DNA of 64,000 bases from CAXBNB01 sp049115735 (GTDB lineage Bacteria; Bacteroidota; Bacteroidia; Cytophagales; Cyclobacteriaceae). Where the stretch lies: positions 62,001-126,000 of the forward strand of contig JAGDZP010000003.1 of assembly GCA_049115735.1 (NCBI GenBank), in the 5' to 3' direction. The position numbers and the translations under genes are program-made. The notes under the pieces are model-generated. The model saw nothing but the letters and a program-made list of their open reading frames with translations, was not told the origin of the DNA and searched no databases. Below, piece after piece: positions 54,733 to 61,474 of this stretch. The stretch's first letter is position 1. Every line of letters begins with the position of its first letter.

Positions 54733-57120
54733 TTAATTAACAGATGGTAAATTGACTTCAACCTGGTAGCATTTCCCCTTCTCAATGTTTGGGATCAATC
54801 CTTCATTTTGTTTTTCTCCATTTACCATTATTACAGTTTCATTGATTCCCTTGTTTGATCGAATGCTGACATCCAATTCTGCGCCTCTGAAATACCTTTT
54901 GATCTTAACGTGATTCCATCCTGCTGGAAGCTGAGGTTCAATTTTCAAACCCTTCCTGGAGCCCTGTAACCCAAATAATCCATCGATCAGGCACCTGTAA
55001 ACCCAATGTGCGGTACCGGTGTTGAATAATTGGCTGGATCTGCCTGCCGTTCTGGGGAAAAGGCTCATTGCCCCGCGATAATAGTTGGGAATGAAAACTG
55101 GTAATTGTCCTCGCTGAATGATATCATCGATATCAGGGCCGGGGATCATTTTTCTTAAAACCCTGAATGCGGTATCCACTTCACCGATAGCATACAAGCC
55201 ATATATATAAAAGGCGGAAGCATGGTTGTAAACCGAACCATTTTCTGCATAACCAGGGTGCTTTTGCGTCAAGCGCCCCACATCTTCCCGCATGGCTGTA
55301 TAGGCTGGTGCTACCAACTCTACACCATATGGAGTTTCCAGTTGAGATTCAACCGCAAGCAATATTGCTTTTATTTTTGACTCATCTGCACATCCACATA
55401 AAAATGCCCAGCTTTGGGTGTTTAAAAATATCTTGCCCTCTTCGTCATCGCTGATGCCAAACTTTACATTGTCATCAGTAATTCCCCGAGCATACCAGTT
55501 TCCATCCCACAGGTGGGTGTTGATAGCATCGTTGAACTCATTTGCCAACTTGCGAAAGGTCTGAATCTGCTCGTGATCATCATTTTCCTGGCATATGTCT
55601 GCCCATACCTGAAGTCCGTAGGATGTGGCCATGGAAAGCCACCCGGAGACACCTTTCCCTTTATAGCCAACCATATTCATAGGGTCGTTCCAATCTCCCT
55701 GGTCAATATAGCTCAAGCCTCTATGATCCTTGTTTTGAGCCAGGCAATGCATTGCGCGGTTAATATGTTCCGATACTGTGGCTTTTTCTTTTCCCTGAGA
55801 AAAGGGGACTTGTTCATTGAGTAGTTCGTAATCATCAGTTTCGTCCAGGTATGCTTTGATGCATATTGGCAGCCAAACGCAGTGGTCAGAATGAGGAACC
55901 TGATTGATGTATTTCAATACAGCCTCTTCATGGATTAACACGCCATCAGGCATTTCCCCATTTTCCTTTTGTTGAGAGAGCGCTGTGATAAAAGCTTGTC
56001 TCGCCAACTCGGGTTTGATGTAACTCACTCCCATGTTGTCCTGAAGATAGTTCCTGGTTTGAGGGTCGGTACTCAGTCTATTGGTGATGCCATGATAATA
56101 TATTTGTCTTGGCAACCAGGTGTTCACGAAGTTGTCAAATTCCGGATCGGGAGTACTCACTTCAATTTTCGGTTTGCCCTCCTCTATGTACTTTGTGTAT
56201 TCACGTTCAGCATGTTCAAATGCACTCAGGCCATCGATTTTATTGTGACCGAAATATTTTTGACGAATTGTAATGATCTGTTTTTTGTCCTTGGCTGGGC
56301 CAAATAAAAACCGGTAGGACTCTTCCTGTCCCGGCTTTAATTCAAGCCGATATTGCAAGGCACAGGTAGGCATTTCGTACCGCGCTTCACCCTTTTTCAA
56401 TTCTTCCAGTTGAATGGCAGATGGGTTGTGCAGCCCTCCTTCACCTTCAAATTCCGCATGGTTGACTTCCCATGAAGAAGGTTCTGTCTCGGCGATCAGA
56501 AAAGTCTTGTCTTTGAACTTTTTGATTTTTTCATAATCCTGGAATTTCTGATAAGGGGATATCGATGAGCATATTACGCCAAACACCTCCGGGTCGTATG
56601 CGCCGGCTTGGTTCATCCAAGACATGTAGCCCACTGGGAAGTAGGGGTAGACGCTTAATTTTCTCGATTTGGATGTTTTATTTGCGATGCTAATGCTCCA
56701 CAATTCCAGGGTGTCATCTTTAGGTAGACTTAGCTTCAGCAATATAGAAATTCCATTTTTTTCAATTTCCCAAACAATGTTGTTTTTGCCAGCTGAAAAG
56801 GAGAAGCTATCCAGGTCGCCTCTTACGGGCTCATAAGGTGCTGAAATTAACTGTCCGGTCTCTTCGTCTTTCACATAGCAAAACCGTCCCGGGTGATGTG
56901 CATAAAACGGTTGTTCCGGCTGCATAAAAGTCTTAGCCTCCAGGCTGGGAATATGGGCGTATTTAGCCGGTTCAGGTTGCATAAATTGGGCAACCGCATA
57001 CCCTCTGCAATTGACATGTATCATCATTGAATTGTTCCACAAAAAGGCTGAAGCCGCAGGCATAACTGTTGGACTATTCAGGGATATTCTCTGACCGTTG
57101 TTTGTCGTATTTATTGGCAT
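54733..57120 (-). CDS. GH94-like glycoside phosphorylase
   Basis: This 795-residue protein has no signal and is cytoplasmic. The N-terminal beta-sandwich (about 1-290), helical linker and (alpha/alpha)6 barrel of GH94 are present: RNYLQDNMGVSYIKPELARQ, HSDHCVWLPICIKAYLDETD, SYIDQGDWNDPMNMVGYKGK (about 470-489, D-W-N-D motif with the general-acid Asp), HPGYAENGSVYNHASAFYIY and the phosphate-site region FPRTAGRSSQLFNTGTAHWV. GH94 enzymes phosphorolyse beta-linked disaccharides (cellobiose, cellobionic acid, chitobiose) to a sugar 1-phosphate. In this oxidative acid-sugar setting a cellobionate-type or glucosyl-uronate substrate is possible, but specificity is not readable. It lies 6 bp after the symporter gene, an arrangement that fits uptake followed by phosphorolysis. 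Confidence 0.87.
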   Translation of the reverse strand: MPINTTNNGQRISLNSPTVMPAASAFLWNNSMMIHVNCRGYAVAQFMQPEPAKYAHIPSLEAKTFMQPEQPFYAHHPGRFCYVKDEETGQLISAPYEPVRGDLDSFSFSAGKNNIVWEIEKNGISILLKLSLPKDDTLELWSISIANKTSKSRKLSVYPYFPVGYMSWMNQAGAYDPEVFGVICSSISPYQKFQDYEKIKKFKDKTFLIAETEPSSWEVNHAEFEGEGGLHNPSAIQLEELKKGEARYEMPTCALQYRLELKPGQEESYRFLFGPAKDKKQIITIRQKYFGHNKIDGLSAFEHAEREYTKYIEEGKPKIEVSTPDPEFDNFVNTWLPRQIYYHGITNRLSTDPQTRNYLQDNMGVSYIKPELARQAFITALSQQKENGEMPDGVLIHEEAVLKYINQVPHSDHCVWLPICIKAYLDETDDYELLNEQVPFSQGKEKATVSEHINRAMHCLAQNKDHRGLSYIDQGDWNDPMNMVGYKGKGVSGWLSMATSYGLQVWADICQENDDHEQIQTFRKLANEFNDAINTHLWDGNWYARGITDDNVKFGISDDEEGKIFLNTQSWAFLCGCADESKIKAILLAVESQLETPYGVELVAPAYTAMREDVGRLTQKHPGYAENGSVYNHASAFYIYGLYAIGEVDTAFRVLRKMIPGPDIDDIIQRGQLPVFIPNYYRGAMSLFPRTAGRSSQLFNTGTAHWVYRCLIDGLFGLQGSRKGLKIEPQLPAGWNHVKIKRYFRGAELDVSIRSNKGINETVIMVNGEKQNEGLIPNIEKGKCYQVEVNLPSVN

Positions 57121-57126
57121 GTTATA

Positions 57127-58785
57127 TTATTCGTTAGTATTACTCTCTTCTAATTCTTTCTGGATCTGTTCAAGTTTTTCACCACTGAGGTCGTAAAATC
57201 GGAGGGCGAAAATGGCTACAAAAGCAAAGAAGGCTGGTACCACTGTTTGCAGCCAAACGATGCTCGTGAGGGATGCGTTTTCCTGTACCTGATTGGCCGC
57301 AAAGCCCATCATAGCCAAAATCCATAATATTCCGGCTGAACCAAGCGCCGCTCCGAGTTTTTGTGAAAAAGTAGCAGCAGCGAATGTCATGGCCGTAGCA
57401 CGGTGACCTGTTTTCCACTGGTTGTAATCGGCGGCATCAGCGTACATCGACCAGGCCAGGGGCGATTTTGGGCCTAAGGCAAGGCTGATCAATATGTTCA
57501 GAACGAACATGATAACAATTTCAATAGGCCAGTCAGAACTGTCATCAATGATCGAACCATCTGCCGAAATCCTAAAAACACTGATCACCTTCGTAGATTC
57601 ATCGCCGGCCTCATCAGGTTGTAAATTCAGTGTAGAAGAAGCATCCCCTATGGTTTGAAGGTCCTTCATGAACCAAAAAATTCCGTTTTTATGTTCGACC
57701 CATCTATAATTCGAATTTGAACGATCTGATCCACCCAGGAGATCTGTGGCTTGTAGACTTACCTGCTTATTTATAGAAACTGTTACCACACCATTTGAGA
57801 CAGGCTTGGGAACCAGTGCAAATACAATGCTTAGTGTGCCTACTATCGCCATCAAGACCATCAACAGTTTTGCCTTGTCGAGGAGTTTGGTGAGGTAGGG
57901 GGTGAGCAGGCAACCGACTGCATAAGCCGTCATTTGTACTCCGATGAATGCTCCCATTAAATCAGGCCGTTCCAGGTAATATTTGAAATAATAAGTGGCT
58001 GAACTGCCTCTGAATACAATGGTCATCATGATGATCATGGCCAGTGCAAAGAGAATGATCCAGGGTTTGTTTTTTAGCAGGTCTTTGATGTCGTCAAGTG
58101 GATTGGTCTTTTGGTCTCTGGGAGGTTGAATTCGCTCATTGGTGCTTAAAAAGGTGACTATAAAAAGTACTGTTGCAATACTGCCATATATAGCCATTGT
58201 GAGTTGCCAGCCCCGTGCATCATTTCCATTGGACAGGTATTCGGCCAGCCCAGGGGTGAATGCGCCTACGATGATGCCGGTAAAATAGGCAAAAAAGAAG
58301 CGCCAACTAAAAATAGTATTCCGTTCATCGGCATCTGAAGTGATCACACCGGCTAACGAAGCATAAGGAGTGCTCATTACCGTGTAGCATAGCATCATCA
58401 GAGTGTAGGTGCCATAGGCCCAAATCAGTTTGCCTCCTTCGTCCAGATCAGGGGTACTCAAAGTGAGAACTGCGGATCCCGCCATGGGTAAAGCTCCAAA
58501 TAGAATAAACGGCCTGAATTTTCCCCAACGTGTATTGGTTCGATCTGCTATCCCTCCCATAATTGGGTCGGTGCAGGCATCTACGATTTTAGTGACCAAA
58601 AGCATCGTGCCTGCTGCTGCTGCGGATATCCCAAAAATATCGGTATAGAAATAGGATAGGTATGAGCCGATGATGATCCAGTAGAAATTTAAACCAGAAT
58701 CGCCCATCGAATATCCTAGTATTTCCTTAATCCCAAGAGGCTTACCAGCTTCAATACTTGTTTTTTCGTTTTTGACTTCCTTCAT
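57127..58785 (-). CDS. GPH-family (MelB-like) sugar:cation symporter with large loop insert
   Basis: This 552-residue membrane protein is of the glycoside-pentoside-hexuronide:cation symporter type. GYSMGDSGLNFYWIIIGSYL (about 29-48), DACTDPIMGGIADRTNTRWG (about 68-87, the GPH signature with Asp residues for cation binding) and FRPFILFGALP follow the family. It is about 90 residues longer than MelB, because a polar, beta-like segment (about 325-420, between VFALVPKPVS and WPIEIVIMFV) is inserted between two helices of the second half, with YRWVEHKNGIFWFMKDL inside. The C-terminal half resumes with MYADAADYNQWKTGHRATAM. It heads the operon with GH94 and BASS, so it probably brings the phosphorylase substrate into the cell. 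Its promoter carries operator E. Confidence 0.9.
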   Translation of the reverse strand: MKEVKNEKTSIEAGKPLGIKEILGYSMGDSGLNFYWIIIGSYLSYFYTDIFGISAAAAGTMLLVTKIVDACTDPIMGGIADRTNTRWGKFRPFILFGALPMAGSAVLTLSTPDLDEGGKLIWAYGTYTLMMLCYTVMSTPYASLAGVITSDADERNTIFSWRFFFAYFTGIIVGAFTPGLAEYLSNGNDARGWQLTMAIYGSIATVLFIVTFLSTNERIQPPRDQKTNPLDDIKDLLKNKPWIILFALAMIIMMTIVFRGSSATYYFKYYLERPDLMGAFIGVQMTAYAVGCLLTPYLTKLLDKAKLLMVLMAIVGTLSIVFALVPKPVSNGVVTVSINKQVSLQATDLLGGSDRSNSNYRWVEHKNGIFWFMKDLQTIGDASSTLNLQPDEAGDESTKVISVFRISADGSIIDDSSDWPIEIVIMFVLNILISLALGPKSPLAWSMYADAADYNQWKTGHRATAMTFAAATFSQKLGAALGSAGILWILAMMGFAANQVQENASLTSIVWLQTVVPAFFAFVAIFALRFYDLSGEKLEQIQKELEESNTNE

Positions 58786-58890
58786 CTTGTGAGATTGTCT
58801 GGATAGGTCGTGTCGAGTAGAGCGAGTTTGGGCTGCCGGATGCTGGGTTTATTCATGGGCTGAATTTGGATTTAGTTGAATCTAACTGTC

Positions 58891-58925
58891 CAAAGTTATA
58901 TTAATTTCATTACTTTTGAAAAGTA
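58891..58925 (-). promoter_or_regulatory. Promoter with perfect palindromic operator E (symporter/GH94/BASS operon)
   Basis: On the minus strand, TAACTTTG (58891-58898) matches the -7 consensus TAnnTTTG exactly. Twelve bases upstream lies TACTTTTGAAAAGTA (58911-58925), a perfect 15-bp palindrome that covers the -33 position. A further half-site, AAAAGTA, is at 58933-58939. The symporter start is about 105 bp downstream. The site is also 107 bp upstream of the divergent SMP-30 gene, so both units could be controlled, although I find no good rightward promoter. Confidence 0.68.
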
Positions 58926-59031
58926 TAGATATAAAAGTATGTAATCCATATAAAAAGGATTATTTTGGATTTAAAGTCAATTGTATTAAGTTTAAATAAA
59001 TAAATTATTCTATTACTATATAAGTTTTAAT

Positions 59032-59976
59032 ATGATTAATAATAAAGTATTGAGTTTTATGCTACTGTGCCTAGCAGGTGCCTTGTATTCATGTTCTACA
59101 AATTCTGAAAAAAAGAATGCAGAAGATCAGGTCGAAGTGTATAAGGGCATAAAGGCAGAGGGTGCAGAGCTCAAAATACTGTCAAGTGATTTTAAATTCA
59201 CAGAAGGCCCAGCGGTAAACAGCAATGGGGATATTTTCTTTACGGATCAGCCTAATAATAAAATAGTGAAATGGTCGGCAAGTACAGGCGAATTTACAAC
59301 CTTCCTGGAGCCATCCGGACGTGCCAATGGTACTTACTTTGACGCCAATGGTAACCTGATTGCCTGTGCAGACATGGAAAACCAATTGTGGAGCATAGAT
59401 CAAAACGGAAATGTTATTGTACTCGTGAGTGATTACGATGGTATGCTTTTGAATGGCCCAAATGATGTCTGGATCAATCCTAAGGATGGTAGTATGTATA
59501 TAACAGACCCTCTGTACAAAAGAGGCTATTGGACACGCGATCCGGAGCAACAGCAGGATGGAAGGCATTTGTACTACCTAAGTCCTGACAGATCGAAGTT
59601 CATGCGGGTTGATGAGAATCTTAAGCAACCGAATGGAGTGGTTGGTACTCCTGATGGAAAAAACCTTTATGTAGCCGATCCGGGAGATAAAAAAACTTAT
59701 GTCTATGATATTGAAACCGATGGTAGTCTGACAAATCGTAAGCTATTTGCTGGTATAGGATCAGATGGAATGACAGTAGATAATGAAGGTAATGTATACC
59801 TTACCAATGGTGGTGTTGTGATCTTTAATAAGGATGGTGAGCAGATCGAAGAAATCCCAACCGAAGAAGGAACAACGAATGTTGCTTTTGGGGGCTCAGA
59901 TAGACAAACCCTCTTCATAACAGCTCATAAGTCTGTGTATACACTTGAAACGAGAGTAAAGGGAGTGGTAAATTAA
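59032..59976 (+). CDS. SMP-30/gluconolactonase family lipoprotein
   Basis: This 314-residue protein has a lipoprotein signal (LAGALYSCSTN) and the six-bladed propeller of SMP-30/LRE proteins: FKFTEGPAVNSNGDIFFTDQ (about 55-74, Glu metal ligand), SGRANGTYFDANGNLIACAD (about 94-113), LLNGPNDVWINPKDGSMYIT (about 140-159, Asn metal ligand), KQPNGVVGTPDGKNLYVADP (about 199-218) and GSDGMTVDNEGNVYLTNGG (about 242-260, Asp ligand). Members hydrolyse sugar lactones to aldonic acids with a divalent metal. As an exported lactonase it would follow the periplasmic PQQ or Gfo/Idh dehydrogenases encoded in the region. It is divergent from the symporter operon. The 284 bp after it show one weak hairpin (60069-60099) and nothing else. 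Confidence 0.9.
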   Translation: MINNKVLSFMLLCLAGALYSCSTNSEKKNAEDQVEVYKGIKAEGAELKILSSDFKFTEGPAVNSNGDIFFTDQPNNKIVKWSASTGEFTTFLEPSGRANGTYFDANGNLIACADMENQLWSIDQNGNVIVLVSDYDGMLLNGPNDVWINPKDGSMYITDPLYKRGYWTRDPEQQQDGRHLYYLSPDRSKFMRVDENLKQPNGVVGTPDGKNLYVADPGDKKTYVYDIETDGSLTNRKLFAGIGSDGMTVDNEGNVYLTNGGVVIFNKDGEQIEEIPTEEGTTNVAFGGSDRQTLFITAHKSVYTLETRVKGVVN

Positions 59977-60260
59977 ACGGATTCACCATCTGGTATTTGA
60001 AGCTTCGAACCTCTGGTTGATGTAAGACCTCACACCAATGAATGCAGAAGAGAATTTGAGGTAATTATTGGACTGTAATGTTTTTTGAAACAAAGTCCAT
60101 GATTGCTCTTTAAAAAAGCTTGTTAAAACCCTTAAAAGAACCTAAACAGGATGTGAAAGCTTTATTTCAAAATATCATAATTCTAAAATAATTCCCTGTT
60201 TTAGGGAAATACTGACTTATTTAATTCATTTTTATCAAAATATTGAATTTCATAAGTCAA

Positions 60261-61463
60261 ATGCCAAGAGAGAATAAAAAAGAAACACTTTCAAACTCCA
60301 ATAACAAAACCATAGTCCTGCAGCTAATTCGTAGCGGTGTTGAGATAACAAGGGCTGATATCATTGAAAAAAGTGGCTTGAGTGCCCCAACGGTCACCAG
60401 GATTATTGAAGATCTACTAGAGCGTCAATTAATTGTTCAAGATGAGGTAGGGTCTTCCAAAGGAGGGAGGCCACCCCAGATCATCAGGTTTGAGGCAAAG
60501 CGGAATTATGTGATTGGTGTTGATATTAGTGGAGACTATGTGCGAGCCGCCCTTTCAAACTTGGATGGTGAGTTTAGCTACGAGATCCATCTGCCAGTGA
60601 ATATTGAGGGTGAGTTTGATGGTGTAATGTTGCAAGTTGGAGAGCTCATCCAAAAACTGGAACATCGAGCACAGACAAAACAATATAGACTCTTTGGCAT
60701 AGGTATAGCAATTTGTGGATTGGTAAGTAAGCAGACAGGTTTGCTGCGATACTCCCCTGTATTTGACTGGAAGGATAAAGATATCCTGAAAGCCCTAAAA
60801 AGTTATTCTGACTTGCCGATGGAAATGGAGAACGTATCTCACCTGATTGCTTTGGGGGAATCTTTGTATGGAGTAGGCAGGGAATATGATAGCATGATCA
60901 ATGTGAACTTGGATTATGGCATAGGTTCCGGGATTATTATTAATGGTCAACCGTTCTACGGTTCGCAGGGTTTTGCGGGAGAATTGGGTCATATTGTTCT
61001 TGATTCTGAAAGCAAAAGAAAAGGAAAAGAAAATATAAGCGGTACATTTGAAGCGGTGGCTTCAGGGTACGCTCTGACTGACATTGCAAGGGAAAGATTG
61101 GCAAAAGTAAAAAACAGCGCCTTGTCAAAGATTTCACCTTCAATGCTTGATGCCAAGGCCATAATCCATGCTGCAGAAGAAGGAGATAAACTTGCCGGGG
61201 AGATTGTAAATACACTGGCTGATTATACTGGAATTAGTTTAGACATATTGATAAAGCTATTCAATCCTGATGCGATCACCCTGTCTGGGGGATTGATTGA
61301 TCATGGTAATTTGCTATTGAACAAGGTGAAAGAAAAAGTTCAGTCTATCAGCTTGCCAATCTATGAATCCGAGACACCTATTGTTCCTTCTACTTTTGGA
61401 GAGGAAGCGGCATTAATGGGGGCATTTTCTTTGATTCTGCAAAAAATACTGAAACTGGAGTAG
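60261..61463 (+). CDS. ROK family transcriptional regulator 2, kinase site degenerate
   Basis: ATG 60261 is used rather than TTG 60243. The 400-residue protein is a paralogue of ROK1 (15849-17105). Its winged helix (about 12-75) contains ITRADIIEKSGLSAPTVTRI, very like ROK1's recognition helix (LSAPTVTKI), and the same GGRPPQIIRF linker follows. The ROK domain has lost key residues: the phosphate loop reads IGVDISGDYVRAALSNL instead of DIGGT, the catalytic Asp is replaced (ENVSHLIALGE against GNDAQLNALGE), and the zinc Cys motif is absent (GHIVLDSESKRKGKEN). It should bind DNA and perhaps a sugar, but not phosphorylate it. Similar recognition helices suggest that both regulators read the same palindrome. 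Confidence 0.92.
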   Translation: MPRENKKETLSNSNNKTIVLQLIRSGVEITRADIIEKSGLSAPTVTRIIEDLLERQLIVQDEVGSSKGGRPPQIIRFEAKRNYVIGVDISGDYVRAALSNLDGEFSYEIHLPVNIEGEFDGVMLQVGELIQKLEHRAQTKQYRLFGIGIAICGLVSKQTGLLRYSPVFDWKDKDILKALKSYSDLPMEMENVSHLIALGESLYGVGREYDSMINVNLDYGIGSGIIINGQPFYGSQGFAGELGHIVLDSESKRKGKENISGTFEAVASGYALTDIARERLAKVKNSALSKISPSMLDAKAIIHAAEEGDKLAGEIVNTLADYTGISLDILIKLFNPDAITLSGGLIDHGNLLLNKVKEKVQSISLPIYESETPIVPSTFGEEAALMGAFSLILQKILKLE

Positions 61464-61474
61464 CAGTAGTGGCC

